NCBI RefSeq assembly: GCF_003026815.1
Contig: NZ_PYOG01000001.1
Coordinates: 558,001 to 622,000, forward strand
Length of the DNA: 64,000 nt
Source of the DNA: Photobacterium damselae
GTDB lineage: Bacteria; Pseudomonadota; Gammaproteobacteria; Enterobacterales; Vibrionaceae
Reading direction: 5' to 3'
A program made the translations under genes and the position numbers. The notes beneath the pieces are model-generated. The model did not search any database and had not been told where the DNA came from. It saw only the letters and a list, made by a program, of their open reading frames with translations. Shown in pieces: positions 47,858-55,363 of the stretch (position 1 is its first letter; the number at the start of each line of letters is the position of its first letter).

Positions 47858-49231
47858 TTACATATTCATTCCCATTCCAGCATTTGCTTTTTTACCTAAG
47901 CGGTAATACCAGATAGACAAAGGAATAAAAACACAGTTCAAAATAGTAGTTAAATTTAATCCAAAACCGTCTTGATTGATAGTTCTTAAACCTTCTGTTG
48001 TCACATTAATATCAAAACCGTGGAAGATGGCATCCACACAAAGGCCAGTAAATAAGATAGCAATAAATAACAAACCAACCATCCATTTAGCAGGACGTTT
48101 GCCGTAATATTTCTGATATACCTTCATCATTGGAATAGTCAAAACATCCGATAAGATAAAACCGATCACACCACCAAATGAGATACCACCATGCCAAAGC
48201 GCTGCTGCAAGTAATAAGTTACCCACAGAACAAACATAAGCGATCATAGCGACAAAAATACCAATCACTACATCAAGGAATGAATGAAGCCACATAGGAA
48301 GCGCAGCATCATTACTGATAAACAGCGTACGCCAACCTTCAAGCGGTACAACAGCAATCAAAATAGAAGAAACAACCACACCTATCAGGATCTCTTTGCC
48401 AATCATGGCTAAATCCATCTGGAAGAAACCTGCTGACTTAGTGATTTTTTCCATCATTGGTGATTGAGGTTCAGTCGGTTTCATGGCACTCATATCATGA
48501 TGATCATACTTCATTGAAGACATATCCATACCACAGTCTTCATGATCGCCTTTCATGTTCATAGCACCCATATCATGATGTTCGTGCTTCATCGAAGACA
48601 TATCCATACCGCAGTCTTCGTGCTCACCTTTCATGTGCATGGCACCCATATCATGATGTTCGTGCTTCATCGAAGACATATCCATGCCGCAGTCTTCGTG
48701 CTCACTTTTCATTGAAAACATGTCCATACCACAATCGCTGTGGCCACCAGCTGAACCTTCTTGCTCTTGTGCTAATTTAGCTCGAAGTTCCTGCTCAACA
48801 TCTTTAGGATAAAATCGTTCAAACAAAAACGCCGCACTAACAATTAAGATTAATCCACCAAGAATTTCACCCCAAAAGAAAGTCCAGCCCAATAATGCAA
48901 CTAACACAATGAACATTTCGACAATTAAGTTTGTACTGGAAACTAAAAATGCCATTGCGTTAGCGACTGTTGATTTTTTACTAAGTAGGGTATGTGAAAG
49001 AGATGCTGCTGCATAAGAGCAAGAAGAAGAGACCATACCAAGTACAGTTGTTAACGAAAGACTTTTCGCGGTGGTTTTGCCTAAGTTTTTTGCAACCGTT
49101 TCAACGGGTAATAAATGCCGGATAAAAGAAGAAAGAATTAGACCAAACGCTAATGGCCAATAAACTTGCCATACCATATTGAAAAAAACGGATATGGTAT
49201 GAAAAATGATGTTGCCATCTCCACTTTCCAT
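47858..49231 (-). CDS. ArsP/UPF0718-type permease with His/Met/Cys-rich repeat loop
   Basis: A polytopic membrane protein of 457 residues resembling the ArsP_1/UPF0718 (YraQ-like) permeases. The N-terminal half has about four TM segments with a conserved SSSCSYAAASLSHTLLSKKS. The C-terminal half begins near residue 275 and contains IAYVCSVGNLLLAAALWHGG. Between them a loop (about 165-255) holds HSDCGMDMFSM and then three 26-residue repeats with HEDCGMDMSSMK and HHDMGAM motifs, rich in His, Met, Cys and Asp. This should bind soft or borderline metals such as copper, silver, mercury or arsenicals. Family members include the organoarsenical exporter ArsP. An SDR gene follows. Confidence 0.8.
   Translation of the reverse strand: MESGDGNIIFHTISVFFNMVWQVYWPLAFGLILSSFIRHLLPVETVAKNLGKTTAKSLSLTTVLGMVSSSCSYAAASLSHTLLSKKSTVANAMAFLVSSTNLIVEMFIVLVALLGWTFFWGEILGGLILIVSAAFLFERFYPKDVEQELRAKLAQEQEGSAGGHSDCGMDMFSMKSEHEDCGMDMSSMKHEHHDMGAMHMKGEHEDCGMDMSSMKHEHHDMGAMNMKGDHEDCGMDMSSMKYDHHDMSAMKPTEPQSPMMEKITKSAGFFQMDLAMIGKEILIGVVVSSILIAVVPLEGWRTLFISNDAALPMWLHSFLDVVIGIFVAMIAYVCSVGNLLLAAALWHGGISFGGVIGFILSDVLTIPMMKVYQKYYGKRPAKWMVGLLFIAILFTGLCVDAIFHGFDINVTTEGLRTINQDGFGLNLTTILNCVFIPLSIWYYRLGKKANAGMGMNM
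48470..48745 (-). repeat. 78-bp tandem repeats encoding the metal-ligand loop
   Basis: Units at 48626-48703, 48548-48625 and 48470-48547, each 78 bp and encoding 26 residues. A partial unit precedes at about 48704-48745. The first two are almost identical, indicating recent duplication. Confidence 0.85.
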
Positions 49232-49266
49232 AAGTGCACCTTTGTCATTGTAATTTATATAATGAA

Positions 49267-49284
49267 TACTATATAAGCATAGTA
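49267..49284. promoter_or_regulatory. Dyad operator candidate upstream of the permease gene
   Basis: TACTAT-N6-ATAGTA is a perfect dyad 36 bases before the permease start, in an AT-rich stretch that can supply a -10 element. A repressor or metal sensor could bind here. No regulator gene is adjacent. Confidence 0.4.
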
Positions 49285-49463
49285 CGCCCCTCTTAAAGCA
49301 TTAGATCGCTTTTATCATTCAAAATTACTTTGCAAATATGGACTTTGTAAAAACAAGCAAATAACTTCAATTCCCGCTTTAATTGGCAAACACCTCACTG
49401 TAAAACGCCTATTTTTCACGTATCCTATTACTTCTTTTTGGTGGTTAAGGAATAAGTAAAACT

Positions 49464-49940
49464 ATGCAGCGCTATTACACTCAGCTAGATACTGAGCTTG
49501 GAACATTAACATTATGTGCCAGTGATAACGGTCTGACGCATCTCTGGATTGAAGGACAAGAAATTCAAGCAAAAGATAAAGGAACTCGAATTGAGACACA
49601 TCCTATTTTAGTGCAAGCCTGCCAAGAAATTACCGATTATCTTGCAGGTACCATTACCACTTTTTCAACACCTTTAGATTTATCAGGCACACCGTTTCAA
49701 CAATCAGTTTGGCAACAACTATTAACAATTCCTTATGGAAAAACCTGCTGTTATCAAGACATCGCTAAAGCACTGGGTAAACCGAAAGCGTGCCAAGCCG
49801 TTGGTATGGCAAATCGTCATAATCCCGTAGCAATTATTGTTCCCTGCCACCGAGTAATTGGAAAGAATGGCTCTATGACAGGCTATGATGGTGGAATATC
49901 AATTAAAGAGCGGTTGTTGGATTTAGAGCGCGCACTTTAA
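49464..49940 (+). CDS. ogt: Methylated-DNA--protein-cysteine methyltransferase
   Basis: Repairs O6-methylguanine by transferring the methyl to its own Cys. The 158-residue protein has the active site VPCHRVIGKNGSMTGYDGG near residues 125-145 and the helix-turn-helix region IPYGKTCCYQDIAKALGKP. AAGGA precedes the ATG. It is convergent with tag and overlaps it by 4 bases. There is no Ada-type regulatory domain, so constitutive Ogt is the better match. Confidence 0.94.
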   Translation: MQRYYTQLDTELGTLTLCASDNGLTHLWIEGQEIQAKDKGTRIETHPILVQACQEITDYLAGTITTFSTPLDLSGTPFQQSVWQQLLTIPYGKTCCYQDIAKALGKPKACQAVGMANRHNPVAIIVPCHRVIGKNGSMTGYDGGISIKERLLDLERAL

Positions 49941-50512
49941 TCATGATCTTGATAACAATCACAATCAACTAAGTGGTCATTGACCATACCAACAGCTTGC
50001 ATGAAAGAGTAACAAGTTACTGGACCAATAAATTTAAAGCCTTGCTTTTTAAGCTGTTTACTCATCATGACAGATTGCTCAGTTTGCGCGGGTATTTGTG
50101 TCATGGTCTGCCATTGATTCACGATGGATTGATTATCAACAAACCGCCAAAAGAAATCGGCTAATGGTGTCTGTTTTCGTACTTCAATCAGCAATGCCAA
50201 GTTATTCAATGCAGCGGCAACCTTACCTTTATGTTTAATCACATCAAACTGTTGGCAAATATGCTCAACTAACGGTTCTCGCTCTAAAGGTAACAATTCG
50301 GTTTCTATTTTTGCTAAATCAAAATCGAGAAAAGCTGCGCGATAAGCCGGACGTTTACGCAATACCGTTAACCAACTCAATCCACTTTGCATACTCTCTA
50401 AAATGAAACATTCAGCAAGAGCGTTATCGTCTTTTGGAATGCGCCCCCACTCAGTATCATGATATTGCTGTAAAAGAGGATCGGACAGCGCCCACGCACA
50501 CGTTGTTGTCAT
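49937..50512 (-). CDS. tag: DNA-3-methyladenine glycosylase I
   Basis: Excises 3-methyladenine from alkylated DNA, 191 residues. Family residues are visible: the zinc-binding N-terminus CAWALSDPLLQQYHDTEWG, SMQSGLSWLTVLRKR, and the C-terminal FKFIGPVTCYSFMQAVGMVN and DHLVDCDCYQ with the remaining zinc ligands. The start at 50512 follows GGAG by 9 bases. It is convergent with ogt, both for alkylation damage. Confidence 0.94.
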   Translation of the reverse strand: MTTTCAWALSDPLLQQYHDTEWGRIPKDDNALAECFILESMQSGLSWLTVLRKRPAYRAAFLDFDLAKIETELLPLEREPLVEHICQQFDVIKHKGKVAAALNNLALLIEVRKQTPLADFFWRFVDNQSIVNQWQTMTQIPAQTEQSVMMSKQLKKQGFKFIGPVTCYSFMQAVGMVNDHLVDCDCYQDHD

Positions 50513-50691
50513 CTTGTCATTCTCCATAAAAAACTTATCACTACGTTACCGAATATAATTCCAAGAGCCAGTATATGATGTTTATCACATAAAAATTATC
50601 CCTATAGTGTCCAAGAGAAAAGCACACTTGGTATACTCCCTCACATATCGACACGGAAGCCAGATTAACCCAATCAGATAGGGAGCGCGAT

Positions 50692-51336
50692 ATGAATAAT
50701 AATTGGACAATCGCACCACAAGACGTTTTTGCCATTTCACCGATCATCCCCGTTATGGTTATAGAACGGATCGAAGATGCAATCCCCATGGCAAAAGCAC
50801 TTATGGAAGGTGGTATATCTATTTTTGAGATCACCTTACGTACCCCTGTTGCTCTTGAAGCGATGACATTAATTGCTAATGAGCTCCCCCAAGCCTTAGT
50901 TGGAGCTGGTACTGTCCTAACTTGCGCACAATATGATGCCGCAGTACAAGCAGGCGCTAAGTTTGCTATCTCACCAGGAATGTCACCCTCTTTACTTTTG
51001 CATGCACAACAAGGGACTGTACCTCTTATTCCTGGGGTGGCGACACCATCTGAAATTATGCAAGCATTAGAGCTGGGCTATGACCACCTTAAGTTTTTTC
51101 CTGCAGAAGCATACGGCGGCGCTCAAACATTAAAAGCCATCTCCGCGCCATTGCCCCAAGTCACGTTTTGCCCAACGGGTGGGATTAATACGGCCAATGT
51201 TATTGAATATAAAACGGTTAAATCAGTTGCAACGATCGGTGGCTCATGGATGTTGCCAAAGGATCTTATTGCGCAAGGCCAATGGGAAGAAATAACAAAA
51301 TTAACCAAAGAAGCCGTTACCTTACTCAGTAATTAA
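50692..51336 (+). CDS. eda: KDPG/KHG aldolase
   Basis: Cleaves 2-keto-3-deoxy-6-phosphogluconate to pyruvate and glyceraldehyde 3-phosphate in the Entner-Doudoroff pathway. The 214-residue TIM barrel shows the Schiff-base Lys in DHLKFFPAEAYGG, the Glu in ISIFEITLRTPVALE, and CPTGGIN in the phosphate site. GGGAG lies before the ATG. edd is not adjacent, so the gene may instead serve uronate or general 2-keto acid aldolysis. Confidence 0.95.
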   Translation: MNNNWTIAPQDVFAISPIIPVMVIERIEDAIPMAKALMEGGISIFEITLRTPVALEAMTLIANELPQALVGAGTVLTCAQYDAAVQAGAKFAISPGMSPSLLLHAQQGTVPLIPGVATPSEIMQALELGYDHLKFFPAEAYGGAQTLKAISAPLPQVTFCPTGGINTANVIEYKTVKSVATIGGSWMLPKDLIAQGQWEEITKLTKEAVTLLSN

Positions 51337-51345
51337 AATCTCACT

Positions 51346-51370
51346 AAGCAGGGCTAAGTTAGCTCTGCTT
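51346..51370 (+). terminator. Hairpin after eda
   Basis: AAGCAGGGCTAA and TTAGCTCTGCTT pair with one mismatch. No T-run follows, so termination here is uncertain. Confidence 0.4.
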
Positions 51371-51452
51371 AAAGATTGAACGTTCTTAAACAAAAAAATC
51401 CCGTGAGAAAAGTAGCGCAACCGCCTCGAAAAACGTAGAATCTCGCCTCCCC

Positions 51453-51490
51453 TTCGTATCATTAGGTGATACGAACTGATCTGGAATCAG
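51453..51490 (+). promoter_or_regulatory. Two stacked hairpins in the trhP leader
   Basis: TTCGTATCA-N5-TGATACGAA (51453-51475) and CTGAT-N5-ATCAG (51476-51490) are perfect inverted repeats with no base between them, ending 17 bases before the start codon. Confidence 0.6.
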
Positions 51491-51507
51491 AAAGAGACAA
51501 TAGAGCT

Positions 51508-52884
51508 ATGTTTACACCAGAATTACTTTCCCCTGCAGGTAGCCTTAAAAACATGCGTTATGCGTTCGCTTATGGCGCAGATGCCGTTTATGCAGGCCAA
51601 CCACGTTACAGCCTTCGTGTACGTAATAACGAGTTTAACCACGAGAACCTAAAAATTGGTATCGATGAAGCTCACGCCCTTGGCAAAAAGTTTTACGTGG
51701 TATGTAACATTCAACCACACAACTCAAAGCTAAAAACCTTTATTCGCGATCTTAAACCTATCGTAGATATGGGCCCTGACGCTCTAATTATGTCAGATCC
51801 TGGTCTTATCATGATGGTTCGTGAAGCGTTCCCTGAGATGACAATTCACCTATCTGTTCAAGCAAACGCTGTGAACTGGGCAACGGTGAAGTTCTGGGAA
51901 ACACAAGGCGTTGAGCGTGTGATCCTATCGCGTGAACTGTCTCTAGAAGAAATTGAAGAGATCCGCGAGCAGTGCCCTAAAATGGAACTGGAAGTATTCG
52001 TTCACGGTGCTCTTTGCATGGCTTACTCTGGTCGTTGCCTACTATCTGGTTACATTAACAAACGTGACCCGAACCAAGGTACATGCACTAACGCATGTCG
52101 TTGGGAATACAAAACTGAAAAAGCAACTGAAAACGATGCAGGCCAAATTGTTGAAGTTCAAGAGGCTGTTCAAATTGAGCGCCCAGATAACACTATCGGC
52201 CTTGGCAAACCAACCGATGAAGTGGTGCTACTAAGCGAATCTCACCGTCCTGAAGAAAAAATGGCGGCATTTGAAGATGAGCACGGTACGTACATCATGA
52301 ACTCAAAAGATCTTCGTGCGATTCAACACGTTGAGCGCCTAACTAAAATGGGTGTGCACTCACTGAAGATCGAAGGCCGTACTAAATCTTTCTACTACTG
52401 TGCTCGTACAGCACAAGTTTACCGCCAAGCTATTGATGATGCCGTTGCTGGTAAGCCATTTGATCCAACGCTAATGACAACACTAGAAAGCCTAGCTCAC
52501 CGTGGTTATACGGAAGGTTTCCTACGTCGTCATACACACGATGCGTACCAAAACTACGAGTACGGCTATTCAATTTCTGATACTCAGCAGTTTGTTGGTG
52601 AATTCACTGGTAAGCGTCGTGGTGATCTTGCTGAAATTGAAGTGAAGAATAAGTTTGTTGTTGGTGACAGCCTAGAAGTGATGACACCGAAAGGTAATGT
52701 GATCTTCACACTTGAGCGTATGGAAAACCGTAAGTCTGAAGCAGTTGATGATGCAAAAGGTAACGGTCACTTTGTGTTTATCCCAGTACCAGAAGATATG
52801 GATCTAAGCTACGGTCTATTGATGCGTAATCTAAACTCAGGTGAGAACACTCGTAACCCACACGCACCTAAAGACGGTCAATAA
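51508..52884 (+). CDS. trhP: tRNA 5-hydroxyuridine synthesis protein TrhP (YegQ, U32 family)
   Basis: A U32 peptidase-family protein of 458 residues. Family members act in prephenate-dependent hydroxylation of uridine 34 in tRNA, the first step to cmo5U. The N-terminus is MFTPELLSPAGSLKNMRYAF. Conserved FVHGALCMAYSGRCLLSGY and GTCTNACRWEY supply the cysteines expected to hold a Fe-S cluster. The start at 51508 fits the family, while the open frame extends 14 codons into the hairpin leader. yfhL follows after 5 bases, so the two are one operon. Confidence 0.93.
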   Translation: MFTPELLSPAGSLKNMRYAFAYGADAVYAGQPRYSLRVRNNEFNHENLKIGIDEAHALGKKFYVVCNIQPHNSKLKTFIRDLKPIVDMGPDALIMSDPGLIMMVREAFPEMTIHLSVQANAVNWATVKFWETQGVERVILSRELSLEEIEEIREQCPKMELEVFVHGALCMAYSGRCLLSGYINKRDPNQGTCTNACRWEYKTEKATENDAGQIVEVQEAVQIERPDNTIGLGKPTDEVVLLSESHRPEEKMAAFEDEHGTYIMNSKDLRAIQHVERLTKMGVHSLKIEGRTKSFYYCARTAQVYRQAIDDAVAGKPFDPTLMTTLESLAHRGYTEGFLRRHTHDAYQNYEYGYSISDTQQFVGEFTGKRRGDLAEIEVKNKFVVGDSLEVMTPKGNVIFTLERMENRKSEAVDDAKGNGHFVFIPVPEDMDLSYGLLMRNLNSGENTRNPHAPKDGQ

Positions 52885-52889
52885 TCGCT

Positions 52890-53144
52890 ATGGCACTACT
52901 GATCACCGATAAATGCATTAACTGTGATATGTGCGATCCGGAATGTCCGAACGAAGCTATCACTATGGGTGCAGAGATCTATGAGATTAATCCAGATCGC
53001 TGCACAGAATGTAAAGGTCACTATGACAAGCCGACATGTCAATCGGTGTGTCCTATTACAAACTGCATTATTACCGATCCAAACCATACTGAGACAGAAG
53101 AAGAGTTACTGGAAAAATTCGTGACACTTCAAGGTCTGGTATAA
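52890..53144 (+). CDS. yfhL: YfhL-like 2[4Fe-4S] ferredoxin
   Basis: A small ferredoxin of 84 residues with two [4Fe-4S] ligand sets: CINCDMCDPECPNEA near the N-terminus and CTECKGHYDKPTCQSVCPI, the second having the Alvin-type insertion. It lies 5 bases after trhP, suggesting that it supplies electrons or clusters for that tRNA modification; this is inference from adjacency. Confidence 0.93.
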   Translation: MALLITDKCINCDMCDPECPNEAITMGAEIYEINPDRCTECKGHYDKPTCQSVCPITNCIITDPNHTETEEELLEKFVTLQGLV

Positions 53145-53162
53145 GGTTTACCATTCCAATAC

Positions 53163-53197
53163 AAAAACGCCAGCTCACCATGCTGGCGTTTTTTTTA
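53163..53197. terminator. Bidirectional terminator between yfhL and mepA
   Basis: AACGCCAGC and GCTGGCGTT form a 9-bp stem with a 7-base loop and A/T runs on both sides, between convergent genes. Confidence 0.9.
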
Positions 53198-53238
53198 TCT
53201 ATTAAATACTCATAAGAATATTAACGATTGTAAAACGG

Positions 53239-54063
53239 CTAACCTTTTAACAATGCCTTACACTGTGCTGGCATAACTGGCTTTGGTTTTGGCTTAGGTT
53301 TTACAGTAGGTTTAGTTTTATCAACTGGCTTTGGTCGCCATGAAGCTAACTCGGCCCCACAGCCATCTCCCGGTGGAGGCGGTGTTTGAGCCTGACAATA
53401 TTGACTACCTTCAGGGCAATTCAAACGGACATGAAAATGATAGTAGTGCCCCCACCAAGGACGGACTTTGCGCAGCCATGAACGATCTTTCCACTCTTCT
53501 TTACACAAAGTCTCTTTAATCACAGGGTGCACAAAAATACGCGCCACTCGTTCATCACTAGCAGCCAGTTGGATCAGTTGGGCTTGCTTTTCAGTCCAGT
53601 TATCTTTGTTTATCTTATATTGCTCAAGGTTGACCATTGGTAGCGCAGAGACGGTTTGCAGCTGACTTTTATCTAATGGTTTATCGGTTATCTTGAGCCA
53701 AATATCAGCATCCAATCCAGTTTGATGGCTAGCATGACCTGAAGAGAAGCGTCCACCTCTTGCCATTGCGATATCACCAATTAAAACATTACCTATTTTT
53801 AATTGATTTGATGCGTGAGTCAGTTGCTGTAAAAATTCAATAAGCTCTGGATTACCATAATAGCGATGACGATTAGAACGAATCACCTGATATCCTTCAC
53901 CTTCAAGAGGTAGCGCCTCACCACCAGCAAGACATCCATTTGCGTAAGAGCCTATTGATTGAGCTTCTCCTTGCGTCGGAGTTTTAAATTTCTCCCATGG
54001 CGATGCTGATACGCTGGCACACATTCCAGCTAAGCAGCCCATAATAATGATTTTCCGTAACAC
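53239..54063 (-). CDS. mepA: Penicillin-insensitive murein endopeptidase MepA
   Basis: A LAS-type zinc endopeptidase that cuts D-Ala-mDAP cross-links in peptidoglycan, 274 residues as in E. coli. A signal peptide covers about residues 1-20. Metal ligands are visible in SSGHASHQTGLDADIW and in the GHYYHFHVRLNCP block. The start is GTG at 54063 with AGGA 8 bases upstream. The C-terminus is a Lys/Pro-rich tail (KPTVKPKPKPKPVMPAQC). Confidence 0.95.
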   Translation of the reverse strand: MLRKIIIMGCLAGMCASVSASPWEKFKTPTQGEAQSIGSYANGCLAGGEALPLEGEGYQVIRSNRHRYYGNPELIEFLQQLTHASNQLKIGNVLIGDIAMARGGRFSSGHASHQTGLDADIWLKITDKPLDKSQLQTVSALPMVNLEQYKINKDNWTEKQAQLIQLAASDERVARIFVHPVIKETLCKEEWKDRSWLRKVRPWWGHYYHFHVRLNCPEGSQYCQAQTPPPPGDGCGAELASWRPKPVDKTKPTVKPKPKPKPVMPAQCKALLKG

Positions 54064-54410
54064 AATATCATTCCTAATTGCTTAAAATTTCGTTATCTGC
54101 TCAATAATAGCTTATTTAAAAATGAAATAATAATTTTCGTTTTTGGTTTAAACTTGCCATTTATTTGGTTCAATTGATAATTTATATCATTAAGCACAGT
54201 TATATAGTATTAATATATTGGAATGACTCTCAATTGCATTATATTAAATCAGCTCCTTTTAGGGGATCTAAGGTTTATTTCAGTCATTATTACCCCTAAG
54301 ATAATATTGTTAATTAATTCAAACCTTATATTTAAGTATAAATTAACCTAATCTTATAAAATTAAAATCAATAATCTTCTGTTTATATTCATCAGGTAAT
54401 TTTAGGGTAT
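54064..54410. other. 347-base AT-rich gap between mepA and fdhD
   Basis: No gene seen. TTAGGGG (54259-54265) and CCCCTAA (54293-54299) form an inverted repeat of unknown meaning. The mepA promoter should lie at its left end. Confidence 0.55.
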
Positions 54411-55259
54411 TTAAAGTGATCTAATATTATTATCCGTTATTACTCGGTGTGGATGAGTATAAATAGTTGCTCTACCCTTCCGACAAAAGCCGACTAACGT
54501 TAATCCAGAATCTTCTGCTAATTTGATCGCTAGTGCAGTTGGTGCTGAGACAGCCATTAATATTTCTATACCAACCGATGTCGCCTTTTGTACTATTTCA
54601 TAACTTGCTCGACTTGTTATTAATACAGCGCCATGAGTCAATAATGAAGATTTTGCACGGGCACCAATTAATTTATCCATTGCTACATGACGGCCGACAT
54701 CTTCATAAATAGCGGCTAAATTACCACATGAATCAACCCACACAGCGGCATGTGTACACCCTGTTGTTCCAGCTAATTCCTGTTGTTGATATAGTTTATC
54801 AAGACACTGATTTAAAACAGATAAATGTATTACCTCGTCATTATTTACTGGCGATACAGGTTTCATTGCTTGCTTTAAATGCTCGATACCACATAAGCCA
54901 CACCCCGTTCTACCAACTAATTGGCGACGCTGTTCTTTTAGCAGCATAAAGGGACGCATTTGCAATTCAATATGAACTTCAATTCCTTGGTAATTACTTT
55001 TTATATCAATATATTTAATTTCTTTAATATCTGAAATAATTCGCTCAGATAACGAAAAACCAATAGCAAAACTCTCTAAATTAGAAGGGGTTGTCATCAT
55101 TACAACATGAGATATCCCATTATAAATAAGCGCAACAGGAACCTCTTCAGCAATATAATCTTCACATTCTGTTTTTATTCCATTCTCATATTTAATTATT
55201 TCATGAGTCGAATATTCAGCATGCTTGAAATATTCAGTATCAATTGGGCAACTTGTCAT
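54411..55259 (-). CDS. fdhD: Formate dehydrogenase sulfurtransferase FdhD
   Basis: Transfers sulfur from IscS to the molybdenum cofactor so that formate dehydrogenase becomes active. The 282-residue protein has the catalytic CXXC in GRTGCGLCGIEHL and the family blocks TGCTHAAVWVD, EDVGRHVAMDKLIGA and LITSRASYEIVQKA. It is divergent from fdnG, its client, across 104 bases. No good ribosome binding site is seen before the ATG. Confidence 0.95.
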   Translation of the reverse strand: MTSCPIDTEYFKHAEYSTHEIIKYENGIKTECEDYIAEEVPVALIYNGISHVVMMTTPSNLESFAIGFSLSERIISDIKEIKYIDIKSNYQGIEVHIELQMRPFMLLKEQRRQLVGRTGCGLCGIEHLKQAMKPVSPVNNDEVIHLSVLNQCLDKLYQQQELAGTTGCTHAAVWVDSCGNLAAIYEDVGRHVAMDKLIGARAKSSLLTHGAVLITSRASYEIVQKATSVGIEILMAVSAPTALAIKLAEDSGLTLVGFCRKGRATIYTHPHRVITDNNIRSL

Positions 55260-55363
55260 AGGGTTTTATATTTCTGCAGATTTGACGATAGTGAATTTGT
55301 TTTTATAATAACCACTCGTTTTTTTGTTATACAATTCTTTTTTTAATATTTAGGTATTCGACT

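Noticed and set aside
48470..48745. Tandem repeats as a CRISPR array
   Set aside because: The 78-bp units are contiguous, without unique spacers, and lie in a coding frame. The same applies to 25307-25540.
52896..53087. Minus-strand frame opposite yfhL
   Set aside because: A shadow of a clear ferredoxin gene with both Fe-S ligand sets.
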